A model generated the notes under the pieces. That model had not been told where the DNA came from. It was given only the letters and a program-made list of their open reading frames with translations, and searched no databases. Position numbers and translations under genes: made by a program. 64,000 nt of DNA from Hypoxylon rubiginosum (Eukaryota; Ascomycota; Sordariomycetes; Xylariales; Hypoxylaceae), in the NCBI GenBank assembly GCA_902806565.1, contig CADCXA010000027.1, positions 806,001 to 870,000 on the forward strand. Reading direction: 5' to 3'. Of the stretch, positions 1 through 12,137 are shown piece by piece; position 1 is the stretch's first letter, and the number at the start of each line of letters is the position of its first letter.

Positions 1-461
1 TGCTATGAAAAGCAATTCCTCTTGTTGAACGGTGAACGGGATGACAATGTCAAGGTGAGGAAAGGGTGAGAGCTAAAGCTAGAGCTAGAGTGGAGCTGGA
101 GCTGGAGCGGAAGCACGTGATTCGCACCTCGGCATCGGCCAAGTCGGGAAAAGCTCAAGCTCCATGCTCCACCACCTCGAATTTGAAACATCATTTTTAT
201 TGGACCATCATAATCTCCGAGTCCGCCGAGACGGGTGGTAGTACAGGTTGACTAAGAACTCACTAAGCCTATTTCCCCTTAGTGATAACTCGAGGGTCTA
301 GAGTACGAACTACTTCGTACTATGTACGAGAACAATGTGGATATTACGGTACGTAATCACGATGTAAAGAGAAATCCAAGGTGGGGGAATATCCGCACAA
401 ACTCGATACTATTATGCGTTGCGTTCTAATTCGGTCTATATATGCGGAGTAAGCCATCTTG
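1..461. other. Intergenic, no gene seen
   Basis: I see no coding region here that I can support. It contains short purine-rich repeats (agctagagct-type) near 70-110 and several AT-rich patches. It lies downstream of the 2EXR gene. Confidence 0.5.
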
Positions 462-1283
462 CTACCGCCATCCGAGTATCAACACCGCAGGGCAGAACTC
501 AGGGAGCTGTCTCCATTGCTGAAGAATCCAGGGATGGTCGGAAGGGATCGGCGAGGTCGTTGGAAAAGAAGACCTGCCTTCGTCATGTCCAACTTGTAAC
601 AATCGCTCGTGATAATGTCGAATTTCTTGTAATATGACATTGTCCAGGCTTGACCTTAGAGCAAACTCCACGTCCTCGCGTCGAGGAAAGACGGGTGACA
701 TCTCCTGCCCACGCGCCCATGTCTTATAGGCCTCGATCTTTCTCCGGTCTTCATCGCTGCACAAGTCGAGAACCGTTCCCTTTCCTTTGTCTTGTTCGGT
801 CATCTCGGGCCGGAATCTGGGCCAATACGCCGTCTCGATCTGCTCGACAATAAGATAAACCACCTTCACGCTGTGAAAACGCTGTCCTTCGATGAGGTCC
901 TTGACGACGACACTAATGTCGCCCTCGAAGTCCCCCGCGTTGATTGCCAACTTTTCGGCGGCAGAGAAGAAAGGCTCCGGGTTCGACAACGGATACGGAT
1001 AGCCGCCGTGAAGCTCGAGGATATCTCGAGAGCCGATAAACCACGTAGTAGTATCGGTATCTTGTGCTGTTGGAAAGCCTCGCACCACTGAATGATTTGC
1101 GGCAACTTCCCGCGACTCCCGGCAGACGTGAGCAATCACTGGCGGTAAGAGACGCCAGTTCTCCCACGGCACATTTCTAGCGAAGAGCTGGATACGGCCT
1201 CGGGGTAGAGCATGAATCCAAATCAAGCGTCTGATCTCCGGGGGTAGTCGAGGAAAGGTTGAGAAGGTTTGGGTGCTTGACAT
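462..1283 (-). CDS. 2EXR-domain protein (fungal, function unknown)
   Basis: Single-exon gene of 273 residues. The N-terminus (residues 7-40) has the pattern FxxFPRLPPEIRRLIWxxAL, the hallmark of the fungal 2EXR domain, an F-box-like helical module. It is followed by the usual PxxAHVCRESREVA segment around residues 48-62. No signal peptide or membrane segment is visible. 2EXR proteins are abundant in Pezizomycotina and most have no assigned function; a protein-binding role is inferred only from resemblance to F-box folds. The ATG at 1283 immediately precedes the domain, so the start is convincing. The nearest neighbour is a small unknown gene 1 kb away on the same strand, with no sign of co-regulation. 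Confidence 0.85.
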   Translation of the reverse strand: MSSTQTFSTFPRLPPEIRRLIWIHALPRGRIQLFARNVPWENWRLLPPVIAHVCRESREVAANHSVVRGFPTAQDTDTTTWFIGSRDILELHGGYPYPLSNPEPFFSAAEKLAINAGDFEGDISVVVKDLIEGQRFHSVKVVYLIVEQIETAYWPRFRPEMTEQDKGKGTVLDLCSDEDRRKIEAYKTWARGQEMSPVFPRREDVEFALRSSLDNVILQEIRHYHERLLQVGHDEGRSSFPTTSPIPSDHPWILQQWRQLPEFCPAVLILGWR

Positions 1284-2297
1284 TTGGTGTATTGAGGTCG
1301 TCTTAAAGTGTTGCTGATTCAGTTGACGGAGCTGGCTGTTGGGCTAAGTGTGGGCAGCTTCGAGTGGGTTATTTCGACGTAAATAGGACGGCTCTAACCA
1401 CTCCCGTCATCAGATTCAATATAGTTGCTGTAGAATCGACACTCAACCATGACTAATAAGATGCATGGCTCCCGGGGTTAGTACTTCGTAGTTTCGACAC
1501 CTTGAGGGAGAGAATAAATACCAGAGATAGACGGTTGGGCGAGTATTTGATGGACGGGATCCCGAACGGTTGGAAATCCATCGGCAGATATTAGGTCTCG
1601 ATATGTACCTATATAACATGCAGGAGTTGGAGAGAGCATCAGACCGTCGCGATTGTAGTTACGACAATGGTTTCCATTGCGTAAGGCTGTATGGCCAAAC
1701 CTGGACGGATTCGAAATTTGTGGATCCAGTAAAGCGCATTGGAGTTGACGTGATTAGTTGGGCAGATCACATCATTTGCTCCTTAGTGGTGTTTCTCCCA
1801 CTCTTGATGCCGCCTTTTCCATAAACGCCTGATGATATCTTCACCTAGTTGGGCATTAGGACAACCTATGGGTTTTCAATAGCAATGCCTCCTGAAATTT
1901 CATTTTTCACGATTAACTGGCTAGTGATGCTCCCCAATCTATGATGAAAGTTTTCTCCGCTCGCACGCTTTTTCCTCGCGTCATCCAATCTAGGTATAAT
2001 TCGTGCAAGTTGAGCTCATACAGGTATTGTCGTCATTCCGGCCTTGCGCTTTTCTGTAGTATGGTAGTGTAGATGTGAATTGTGCATCGGAAATCTCCTG
2101 ATGGGAGGTCGACGAATATACCCGGCCCATCCTACTTCTCTTGACATGTGGCTGCAAAAGAGACCTCAAGGCGTTCAGTACAGTAGATGTTTGGTGTATT
2201 GAGCGTGTTCCATTGTTATTTCATCCGTTACTGCAACAATCGTCAAATGGTTGGCGTAGAGAAATCGGACCAATTCCCATGCTCACTCGAAGCCCGC
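1284..2297. other. Intergenic, no gene seen
   Basis: About 1 kb upstream of the 2EXR gene. Short open frames exist but lack family motifs, good start context or splice signals. The first few hundred bases presumably hold the 2EXR promoter. Confidence 0.5.
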
Positions 2298-2600
2298 CTA
2301 CGATGCCTTTACATTCTCGAGTCTTTCTTCCTCGGCTTTTTTAACCCGCCATTCCGCCCATTTCAGTGCCGCTCTAGTTGCGACATAAACGCCTGGCCAG
2401 AAAACGGCGGCTCTAAGCATAGCTTTTCTTGCAACCGGAGGTGGCGTCTTCAAGAATCTCGTCTCGACCACTGAATGCCATACTGACTCCAAAAAGAAGC
2501 CTCCAAGACAGATATTCCCGAGCTGATCCTTGTGGGTGGTACCGTTTATGCGTTCAGCTAGTTGCAGAGAATAGGGCTTAGAGCTTGACGGGGACGCCAT
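2298..2600 (-). CDS. Small hypothetical protein
   Basis: Single-exon frame of 100 residues with an ATG start in good context. I do not recognise it. The middle (residues 55-80) contains an Ala/Val-rich stretch, ARKAMLRAAVFWPGVYVATRAAL, that could be one amphipathic or membrane-associated helix. The C-terminus is charged (KxAEWRVKKAEEERLE). The composition suggests a small mitochondrial or membrane-peripheral protein, but that is a guess. Codon use and the absence of internal repeats favour a real gene over a chance frame. Confidence 0.5.
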   Translation of the reverse strand: MASPSSSKPYSLQLAERINGTTHKDQLGNICLGGFFLESVWHSVVETRFLKTPPPVARKAMLRAAVFWPGVYVATRAALKWAEWRVKKAEEERLENVKAS

Positions 2601-4141
2601 TTTTTTCTTTCGTTTTTGGGCTTTAGATACAAGCGTCGGATGATGTGCTGGCTGGCTAGACGGCTAAGCGATTAGATGCATCTAAAGTGATACTTCTAAG
2701 CTATTTCGTGCACGGTCCACTTTAAGATGATGATGACTAAGAACGCCCCCTAGCACTCGTTAGCCCCTAAATATCCATTCTCTTGGGCTTCTTGTTCATC
2801 CAGCATTACAGTCTCAAAGGAAAGAAAAAAATTTATACCTGTTGCAGAAGTCTTATATAGACAGTTACCTACACATTTCACATATAATACCCTAATAAAC
2901 GCCAATTAGCTAAAGCTAGGATTCTAGTGCCGGTCCAGAATATCAAAGAAGGTAGATATTTACAACAAAAAACTATAGGACACAAAGGTTACCTAATGAC
3001 CAAAGCCCTTTCTTTTCAGCAGAAACATCAAGCATTCCGATTAGGAACAGAATTATATACAGCATGTCCATATCCCTACCCCTGATATAGAAAGGACATC
3101 AACCCTATACGAAATAAGTCATCATGGCCTTATTAAAGGGATATCGAAACACTTTCATCCCTAGATACTTACCTACCTGCTAGTCAAAGGGACATTATAA
3201 CAGTATAACAGTACTAACATGACGGTCCCGATAAATGATATTCCCACTGATGATCTACCCAATGAATACGACGCAGACGATTTCCATACGTCTTACCCCA
3301 CACCCCCTTTTCCCTGAAACGATCCAAGTATGTGGCTCTATCCCAACGGTATGTATAACAGAAGTAGGATCTAACTCAATCCAAGGTATTACCTCAGTAG
3401 CTCTAGCAGGCATCTATAGCTGAGGTGAGGATATCACTTAATGCTCTGGGACTTCCAAGGTACGTACTGGGATTCATGCTTTCGTTTATCTGCACGATAC
3501 CACTAAAGCTTGAAATTGCTTGGCTAGCCTAGGTAGATAGGTAGATTGAGTGTCAAATGTGCCCTCGTGTGCTTGGATGTATTGAAAACCCCCATGAAGT
3601 AGGTCATCGATTTCCTTCGCTTCTTTTATATTGCTTTGTATGGTCAAGTACCAGATCGCTGCTGGCAACTGGACCTAGACACCTACTATACACGACCAGG
3701 AGGGTAAACCGGGGACTTTGACATTTACACGTAAGTGTCGGTATGTATGGGTTAATCCATAGCGTCGTAGTCATTTAGGAGCATCACCTTTCATCAAACA
3801 ATAGGTTCATCCCACTGTTTGATGGGAGGTACTTGGATGATAGCAACCACTCCGGGAACCTTCCCTAGACCTGATAAATCGTGCATGCTGCCGATTCCCC
3901 TTAAGATTGTGTTATTCACTTCTCACAAAACCTTCACATGTCTGGCTGGTGTGGGAGTCCGCTTGGAAGACCCAAGGGAGTCGCTCTCATGATATCACTA
4001 TAGCAGATGATACTCATCTAGGTCGGTCGATATGAGTCCTTCAAGGAGGTAGCAACGCGTGTATGCTCTGCTAGGCCATCATATACTGGACCAACTGTTG
4101 CGGATTATTTGGGTAGTCACATGTCAGACTTTATGATGAAC
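2601..4141. other. AT-rich gene-free stretch, possible decayed sequence
   Basis: About 1.5 kb with no supportable gene. Coding-like fragments near 3220-3320 are interrupted by many stop codons, as expected of a decayed repeat, but I could not assign a family. No terminal repeats were recognised. Confidence 0.4.
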
Positions 4142-5018
4142 TTAGACAAGTAGAGGTTGTCGCTCATCTTCTTCCTCGATCCTAGGTTCGTAGCCTTCCC
4201 TAAACCTACACTAGGTATTAGCATTTTATTACGGTTAATGGGGAGCCCATATTTACTTACATCGTAAACCCGACGAACGACGCCAACCAGAATGAACCCA
4301 GATAGGTGAGGCACCACTCAAGGATTCCAGAAGACTTATAGTAGCCGTTATACATGAGAGCTACGAATACGACCCCGCAGCCAAACTGGCAGAGAACCAG
4401 GAACGTGTTGAAGAGGCACCTGCTATCACGTTAACACATTTCAAGTCTCCTGCGTGGCTCTAGCTCTCTCCGTAAGACGCACCATTTTCGCAGCCCCACG
4501 AATACTGCGGGGCCCCAAATCTGATCCCACCACACCGCGGTCGTGGTAACGGCGCTCACGAACAAGCCGCCAAACGTGCCCATGAGCAAGTGCCGGTGGC
4601 GCACGTGCGCGTCGTCCGTGTCGAAGATGCTGAGGAAGACCAGGCTCACGGCGGCGGCGAGGCCGGCCACGAGCGCGACCAGGCTGGTCGTCTGCCGCCA
4701 CGGCGCGTCGTCTGCGAGCCCGTAGAATCGCGGTGAGTACCGTACGTGGTGGACCGCGAACACGGCCCCGAAGAAGGTGACCCCGGTCGCCGCGCACCCG
4801 ACGACGAACACGGGCTTGAACGTCTGCGCGGCGATGTCGCTGACGAACGGGACGTACGGGTTCATCTGCCCGGGGTACTGGGGCCGGCCGAGCGATAGCC
4901 AGCGGATCATGAGGATGGTGAGGGTCAGGAACCAGAAGAAGCCGGCGAGCAGCGGGAACAGCCAGAGGCGGCGGATGGAGAAGAAGTCTCGGAACGTGCG
5001 ATGCCAAATCCTCGCCAT
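4142..5018 (-). CDS. Frag1/DRAM/Sfk1-family membrane protein
   Basis: Three exons (5018-4483, 4419-4261, 4205-4142) give 252 residues. The introns are 63 and 55 nt with GT-AG ends, and the second has a clear GCTAAT branch site. The protein has about six hydrophobic segments: W-L-F-P-L-L-A-G-F-F-W near residues 18-40, then a run ending in MYNGYYK and GSFWLASFVGF before a short acidic tail (EEEDERQPLLV). The length and layout match the Frag1/DRAM/Sfk1 family of multi-pass proteins, whose members include yeast Sfk1, linked to phosphoinositide signalling at the plasma membrane. Exon 1 is strongly GC-rich compared with its flanks. Assignment to the family is fairly sure; the specific role is not. 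Confidence 0.8.
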
Positions 5019-5347
5019 CGTGCCGCTAATTCGCAGGGCCCGGGCTAGCTCTCTGCTCTAGTTACTACGGGTGAAAGTTTCCAGACGAAGGTAGGCTTTG
5101 GTTAGAAATATTGGGGATGAGACGAGACCAAGTCGACACTAAACTGGGTAGCTTTAGATGAAAGTACGTCATAGCTGCGGGATGTGCCGATGAGGGGGTG
5201 GAGATACCGGGGATTTGACTCTGAGCCAAGATCTTTGATTGGTTACCGACTAGGCGTCACATAATAGTGCTTAGGTACATATAAATTCCTCTTTGGACTC
5301 TTTTTATTGCATTGTACATATATATGCCCCCCCTTTTCCCCTATCGT
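5019..5347. other. Intergenic between two minus-strand genes
   Basis: Short spacer of 329 bases holding the Frag1-like promoter and the 3' flank of the glycosidase gene. No further feature is recognised. Confidence 0.5.
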
Positions 5348-8123
5348 TCAAAGTGCTTTCAACAAGCCTTCATGTTTTACAGTCCAAGTTCCGTCTTTGG
5401 GGAAGCCAGGGGCATCACCATCTGATCCATTCCAACCAGCGACCATATATGCGACTAGATTGGTGTTAGATTTCGGCAGATTTTGGTTAGATGATATGTG
5501 AGATACTCACCTGCGTAGAGGAACCCTGCATTGCCGGGCATAAAGGGGGGAGGGGTACCGCCTATCAACCGTCAGAATTGCGAAAAGACGAAGCGGTAAA
5601 AATAATGAGGCGTGGGGAAAAAAACAGTCGAAAAGGGAGAGAAATATTGCTAGAAGCCAGATTCGACCGAACTGGCATTTTCGGTGGAGTTGGTCATCTG
5701 CTACCATCCACTAGATTTCATCGCTGTGGCTGGCGCCCACGGGGGGAACATCGGATCTGAAAAGACATAAAAACTTACCGTCGCCCCCTCGCACTGCGAA
5801 ACCCGCATCGTCAAATACCCAGTAGTCATACGCCGTTAAATGGTAGATGGCACGTTCGGGGTTGCCGATCCTGGCCGAGTTGATCGCAAGCATAGGCCGA
5901 CCCCATCCGCGGATCTTGTCGTCCGTCCATACCTCCCACACCTTATCCGCCGTTTTCAGGGCGATGGCGGGGTCGACAGCGGGCGTGTCTGGGAGGATGC
6001 CCTGTAGCATAATGAGGCTACGAGGATCCCCGTTGAGCTTCGTGTTGTCCCACCAGGAGCTGTTCAGGCCCTCGTAGACGGCATACAACCCGTCCACCTG
6101 AGGAGGGGGAGCGAGATTCTCCGCAACCGTTGTCCATTTCTCGGGGATCGTCTGGCCTAGTCTTCGTTTCCATTCGCGGGCGACGTCTAGCCCGTATCGC
6201 CAGTACGCAATCTTAGTACTGGTTGTTAGCATTACGAAGTGCTCAAAGCTAGGAGCGTACGATAACTCACTTCATACGCTAGGTTCAGTGTCTCCTTTGG
6301 AGGTGTGTTCTCGGTCACACCGTAACTAGGCGGACCAAGGTCATAATGACCGGAACTTTCGTTCTTCCAGGCATAGGATGCCATATAATCAGCACTGGCT
6401 GTTAGAACGGCATCCCACCGCTTCAAAGTCTCCCGAGTCGGCGAAGCTTGATACGCTAGTTCGGCCATGTACATGGAATGAGGCTGTGACAAAATGCATT
6501 AGTGAGTTTCTATTATTTCGGGTGTTTCGTTGCACACCTGCTGCCACAGGAGAAGACCGTTAATGCTGCCTGGTGAGCTAACGCCGGTGTTAGTCTCGGT
6601 CATCTTTGGCCACCTTGCTCCTTCCCATCCCATAGACTTTGCTCTAGCTAGCGATGAGGGCAGAAACGTCTCATAAAGTTCAGGGAAGATATTGTCGAAA
6701 TACTTCTGCCGACCCCAAGTGGACCAGTGGGCATTGTGCCACACCACCATTTCCATATGGAATTTGCCTTAAGGGGTATTAGTCTTATTGCTAACATTCA
6801 GCGATTGAGGATCGACGACTTACCGTACCATCCGTTATTCATGAGTCCGCTTTCCTGAGGAGATTGCCCCTTGGCTGCACTGTTGACTCGAACATGATAT
6901 TGCGATAGAATAATACGTCGCTGAAGCTCATCGGCCTTAGAGTTTGATGAGGAAGTGAGGTCGACGAATCCCCCTTCGTTCCAGTATTGGTGCCACCCCA
7001 CAGCGTTCCGCTCCCGGATAGACGATGGAAACGCAGCTGTTTGTTTGTCTGGAGAGAAGTGTGCTGTAAAGTCGACGGTATCGGGACTATGACGAGACTT
7101 GGATACGGCTGACAATGTATATCGATGGGCTGTGACAGCGCTTGACCCCCGTGGCTTAACTCTAGATAAGCTGAGAGCATTATCGATGGGCCATCGGAGG
7201 TTTACGAAGTACGACGTCTCCTGTAGCTCATGGTAAATGTGAGCTTCGTCGAATCTGCAACCTTTGACGATGGATGTGGTGTGATTAAGGGGGAAATCAT
7301 AAACACCCGCGAACACTTCATATTTGTATTTCGTCGTATGAATTGGCGGATAGGGGAAGTCGAGCTCAACTGCTAAATCACCCGACTCTAGGAGAGAAGA
7401 TTCGATATGGAAAGTAACGGCATCCGATTCGAAATCGCCTTGGGTGACGACGGTGATGCTTTTTCCAGCAACGTCAAAAGTTGAAGTTATGACCCCATTC
7501 CATAAATCGAGTTCCTGAATCTCATTTGAGATTCGAGATGCCGACAACGTGGCGCCCTGATACCTAAGACCGATACGACCTAGGTTTATACGATTGGGGT
7601 TTGAAATAACCCATTGCGAGATATCTGGAAGGTCGGGATCGGGAATGTCGTAGGATACATTTCTACCATGTGTTTCCATTGCCAAACCATGATAGTCGCT
7701 TAGACTTTCGCTGGATGCGAGTTAGCTGATTAATACAGATGAGTTCAACAGTTTGGCATACTCATCAGAAGGGAGGCTATCATTATGCCAGGCCCAGCTC
7801 GAAAGAGTATTGAATGGTAAGAACGTCTTATGCTCATATTAGCAACACATACTTAACAATGGACGTAGATGATCTATCACCTGCATCCCCGTGTTATCGA
7901 CATTGAACGCAAAGTTGCCATTTCCGACTTGCAAAGGGGTAGTATCGTTGTCGATTAACGTTTCTCTCCTAACATTATACTTGGTAACGATGGCATGCCT
8001 AAATCACATAGGTCAGAAACCGATTGACAGTTTTAAAAAGCTAAGATTCATTACATACCTGTCAATCTTTCCAAAAGCAAGATCTGATAGCAACGCGAGA
8101 TAGGTAACCAGCAAGAGAGACAT
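5348..8123 (-). CDS. Secreted six-hairpin glycosidase-like protein
   Basis: Nine exons (8123-8059, 7998-7881, 7826-7762, 7710-6824, 6767-6538, 6483-6271, 6211-5779, 5561-5511, 5454-5348) encode 722 residues. Introns are 51-60 nt except intron 7, which is 217 nt. Residues 1-19 form a signal peptide (MSLLLVTYLALLSDLAFG), so the enzyme is probably secreted. Landmarks are VGNGNFAFNVDNTG, FNTLSSWAWH, the THGRNVSYDIPDP block, QYHVRVNSAA...NNGWYGKFHMEMVVWHNAHW, TETNTGVSSPGSINGLLLWQQPHSMYMAEL, and a terminal block PGNAGFLYAVAYMVAGWNG. These match fungal six-hairpin (alpha/alpha)6 glycosidases in the wider GH65/GH95-like superfamily. Substrate and catalytic residues cannot be named from sequence. Every junction keeps frame, so the gene looks intact. 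Confidence 0.85.
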
Positions 8124-9595
8124 GGTTTCTTACTACCTACCTAGTAGGTTACTGAAGCTGCGTTTGAGCTTCGGGCCATGATTAATCGTCAATAAGTAGG
8201 ATATATCTGAACGTATCTAGAAGGTAGCCATCATTTAACCAAGCGAGATCCCGGGGTAAATGATGCCGAAGTCCCCCTGTCCTTCATGACTCCAATAGAG
8301 ATCCTTGGTTGGAGAAAGCGTAGAAATTTAGGGCAACAGTTTCCCCGCAAAATAGAAATGGTAACGTTGGCACTATTGATATCGAGAACAGGGGCTAGTC
8401 TTGTGGTGAAATAAAGTCTTTCATAGAAATTCTAGCGGGTTTGAAGCAGTTCCTTGGCCTCTCCACATATCATTATAAAGCCAAGGGACTCTTCCTAGTT
8501 CTCCCCATGGGGATGACTAGAGCTAAGCTTATACTAGTTAATATTGACATGCATGTAGTACCATAGATTTATCCCGAGACCACGGTTCTCCTGTTAAAAA
8601 ATAAAAAAAGGCTCCATGTTTCGTTATGTCTAACAGTTGTAGACGTACGAAACACCTCCAAGTTAGAACGAGATGTTCTTATAATCGGTGTTTTCTTCGG
8701 AGACCGAACTGAGCTGCCGATGGCGCGAAAGAGCTGGGCAATATCTAGAGAAGCTTACGTTACCCGGAAGATACCCCAGTCATCCGGAAAACCCGGGCCA
8801 CATCCAGGAAACTGTGGCTCTCATTGTGGAGATACTTCAGGTGAGACCCTCGGCGTCCGAGCCGCGCCGCGAGGCGCGAAGCGAACGGGCGTCCGGCCTA
8901 CGCCTTATCCACTACCACTACTACCCACCGAGAGCAATTCAACTCTAACCTCTTTTCGGATAGCTTTGCTATACTAGCAATATCAGGATCAGAAAACAGT
9001 CGAAATGCACGGGTTTCATTGATTGAAGATACCGCTCCGTCTCTTGCAGGTCCCACACGGCGATTTTGCCGAGAAAGGGGTATTTGAGTTCGATGAACCC
9101 CGCAATGGGCTTATGTTCCAGCGCTGTTCTATGCTGAGATGCTCTAGAACGAATTAAATATTGGTGTCCGCACTGAGATAGACAGCGGATATGTGAGGCG
9201 CACTATTATGATTTGTTGGCTCGTAAAGCGACCAGCAATTTAAAACCAGGTAAGCTGAGATGCGCCCTGTAGTGTGTTATTCCCGTAACATTAAGACTTG
9301 CAGGTAGAGACGTGAATAACCCGGGCATATTCAAATCAAGGGTGGTAGTGTGATATCAATAGGACTGCATACCTACCTGGTAGTATAGCTCTACGCCGTG
9401 CACTAGCCTATCACGTCTTGTAATATTGTCATATCCCCGGTGACTGACGAAGCGTTTGATCCACCCTATCGATGCTTACCTTTTACCAATAGACTTATAA
9501 ATCTATATATCCCCGACCTTTCGCATATACCTAACCTAGGTAGTTCACGTTCACCACATCAAAAGTTTGCGCATACGCCAATACTAGTAGCAGCC
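8124..9595. other. Intergenic between divergent genes
   Basis: A 1.5 kb region between the glycosidase (minus) and the P450 (plus), which probably holds both promoters. A GC-rich island at about 8830-8900 stands out from AT-rich flanks but matches no feature I know. A TATA-like TATAAAT lies at 9496-9502, about 95 bases before the P450 ATG. Confidence 0.45.
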
Positions 9596-11553
9596 ATGGA
9601 GTTGCCTTTCATCGTCGGCGGCGTATTATTCGCCGTCTTCCTATTGCGAGCTTTAGTTAAAAGACTACTTTACCCTCGTCCTCTCCCCGGGATACCGTAT
9701 GATAAAGAATCGGCAAAGAGGATCACAGGAGATCTACCAAGTATCGCAGCAACCTACAAAGAACTAACAGAATGGGGTCTACCTATCGGCCGCAGGTCGC
9801 TGAAATATGGATCGCCTATCCACCAATTGTTCATGAACCCGTTTACCAAGCCCTATGTTATGATTGACGACCCGCATGAGGTGGCCGATTTGCTGCTGAG
9901 GAGAACTAAAGAATTTGACAAGAGTACCTCTGCAGGAGTCTGGCAGAGTTTCATCCCATACTCGACCATCGCACAACAGACAACACCAGAGTGGAAAGCA
10001 CAGAGGAAGACCTGGCAAGATTCTATGCACCCAGACTTCCTCAGGCGAGTTGTTGCCAAGCATATCTACGTTGCGGCCAAGGATCTTACAAGGCTCTGGG
10101 AAGTACGGAGCTTGAAGTCAAACGGCCTCCCCGTGGATGTTAGCGGCGACTTCTCCTATGCGGCCCTTGACGCCATCTGGACGGCAACTTTTGGAGAACA
10201 ACTCGACCTAGCCAATGCGCAGATACAAATGCTTGAGACCGGGAAGAAGATCCAGACGAAAGGCTTGGATATGCACAGCACGGTGCAATATATCAACGAC
10301 TTGGCGAATACATGGCGAGGCTCCCTTTGGCCAGCGTTGACTCGATGGCGCATGCAGAGGAACCCGGACTACCGACGGTACACGGAGGTCAAAGACCGGG
10401 AAATCGACCGCATTCTTCTAGACGCATCGGCTCGTTTTCAAAAAATACTGGATGGCTCGAGTGATGGTGAAGAGCACGACACTTGTGCGATGGATCTCAT
10501 ACTGAGACGTAGCATGCTTGCCGCCCAGAAAGCCGGAAAACCCGTTCCAGATCCAACTAAAGACCAGAGAATGAGAGATGAACTCTTACTTTTCATATAT
10601 GCTGTGAGTTGATTGATATTGAGACATATTTGGTATGATTCTGCTGACGCGAGATTGCAGGGTCATGACACCACCAGTACAACTTGTACGTACCTAACAT
10701 GTGCAAATGCAGCCCCTTTTTACACGTTACAAGGAATTTAGCCCCTAACAAGCTCACCTCCTGGTCACTTAAACCTACCTACCTACCTAAAGTATTTTAA
10801 TCATGTCCGCCATAGCTCTCGCTAACCTCAAGCGTCATAGTGCAATGGTTTGTGAAACACATCACTAACAACCAAGAGGCGCAAACCAAACTCCGAGACG
10901 CGTTGAGGTCCGCTTTCCCGGGCGACTCGCTACCTGACGTTGCGGACCTCCTTAGCAAAGACGTGCCGTATCTCAACGCGGCTATCGAGGAGGCACTCCG
11001 ATGCGCCGCCACGGCCGGCCGTACCGTACGCGTCGCGACGACGGACACGGTACTCTTCGGCCACAAGATCCCGGCCGGCACCGAGATCGTGCCCCTCACG
11101 TCGGTCAAGTGGCATCCGCCGCAAGTATCCGAGGAGCTGCGGAGCCCCTCGAGTCGGGCCGCGCTCGAGAAGAGCGGCGGCGTCGACTGGACCCTCAAGC
11201 CCAGCGCCCAGGACCTCGACAAGTTCGCGCCCGAGCGGTGGTTCAAGATAGACGAGAAAGGGAACGAGGTCTTCGACTCCGGCGCGCTGTTCCAGAACGC
11301 TTTCGGTGGCGGGACCAGGGGCTGTTTTGGTAAGTTCGAAGCTTTAACGGCGACGTTTCGATGCGATACTGCAAGCTGACTTTTGATGTGCGTAGGGCGG
11401 CGTTTGGCTATGATGGAACTACGCATCATGATCACGTTAATTGTGATGAGCTTCAAGTTTCTTCCCGTGCCTCCCGAGTTCAACAGTTTCCAGGTCACCG
11501 AGCAACTACTCCGGACTCCTCGGCAGTGTTTCCTGAAGCTCGAGGCTGTTTGA
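9596..11553 (+). CDS. Cytochrome P450 monooxygenase
   Basis: Four exons (9596-10603, 10661-10685, 10841-11329, 11396-11553) encode 559 residues. Residues 1-20 form a hydrophobic anchor typical of ER P450s, followed by a Pro-rich hinge (YPRPLPGIPYD). The I-helix oxygen-activation motif GHDTTSTT is carried largely by a 25-nt exon. The K-helix motif EEALR, the PERW segment and the heme loop FGGGTRGCFG (Cys506 as thiolate ligand) are all present. The 155-nt intron 2 contains a run of TACC repeats. A start 156 bases upstream is in frame, but the ATG at 9596 precedes the membrane anchor and is preferred. Exon 3 is noticeably GC-richer than exon 1. The CYP family and substrate cannot be assigned by eye. 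Its neighbours suggest no pathway. Confidence 0.9.
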
Positions 11554-11792
11554 TTAGAGTATTAGGCAGGAAAGAGTCTTAGCAGCGATTTGCATATCCA
11601 ACGTCCCAACATAGTCACACACTTCAATCACATAAGCCACCTAGCTACAGAACATATTACTACCTAGTACATAACCGAAAATGCCCTGTATCTAGATTTT
11701 TCCATAAATATAAGTTTTATATATTAATCCGGGCAACTTAGCGTCTCACATCCTTTACTATTCCCGTAGCCTCCATCCGACTCCCACAGGGT

Positions 11793-12137
11793 TTAGTAAA
11801 ATGCAGCAGAAACGAGTGCGACCAGCCCGCCCACAACTTGGACTACACCGCTAACGATCGAAGCTCCATAACCGCCCATTGCGGCACTTTGCAGCGTGGC
11901 GAATATGCTGGGTGTCGACGCGCACCCGATTGCACTATGGAGGCCTGCAGCAATTGTGCCTGAAGAAATGCACTCTTGCATTAGCCAAGTTTCGTTGGTG
12001 ATTTCGATGGGAGATGTGTATGTACCTTTCGCAATTCCTGCTGCGCCAAATCCAAGAATTCCCAAACCTGCGCCAACAATAAGACTAGGCACCGCAATAG
12101 CGGCGAGCCCAACGGCGACTCCAAGAAACCAACCCAT
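11793..12137 (-). CDS. IFI6/IFI27 (ISG12)-like small membrane protein
   Basis: Two exons (12137-12026, 11959-11793) encode 92 residues. The sequence has the glycine/alanine-rich 6-16 (ISG12) signature: GAGLGILGFGAAGIAKG, then TIAAGLHSAIG, then SIFATLQSAAMGGYG. Nearly the whole protein is hydrophobic helix, so it should sit in a membrane. Animal members localise to mitochondria or ER and affect apoptosis; fungal members are uncharacterised. The 66-nt intron is a multiple of three and has no in-frame stop, so a retained-intron message would also be translatable (114 residues). A paralogue lies about 650 bases away with an intron at the matching position and phase. Confidence 0.85.
   Translation of the reverse strand: MGWFLGVAVGLAAIAVPSLIVGAGLGILGFGAAGIAKGTYTSPIEITNETWLMQECISSGTIAAGLHSAIGCASTPSIFATLQSAAMGGYGASIVSGVVQVVGGLVALVSAAFY

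Noticed and set aside
2800..4100. Retroelement remnant
   Set aside because: Coding-like fragments are too degraded and no reverse transcriptase or integrase motif is visible.
4441..5007. Arg/Pro-rich 188-codon frame inside the Frag1-like gene
   Set aside because: A shadow of the GC-rich true exon in another frame.
5757..5778. 22-base GT...AG segment read as an intron in the glycosidase gene
   Set aside because: Too short to splice, and the alternative acceptor at 5562 gives the conserved PGNAGFLYAVAYMVAGW ending.
8688..8977. Overlapping frames in a GC-rich island
   Set aside because: Two frames compete, and there is no domain or neighbouring exon with a matching frame.
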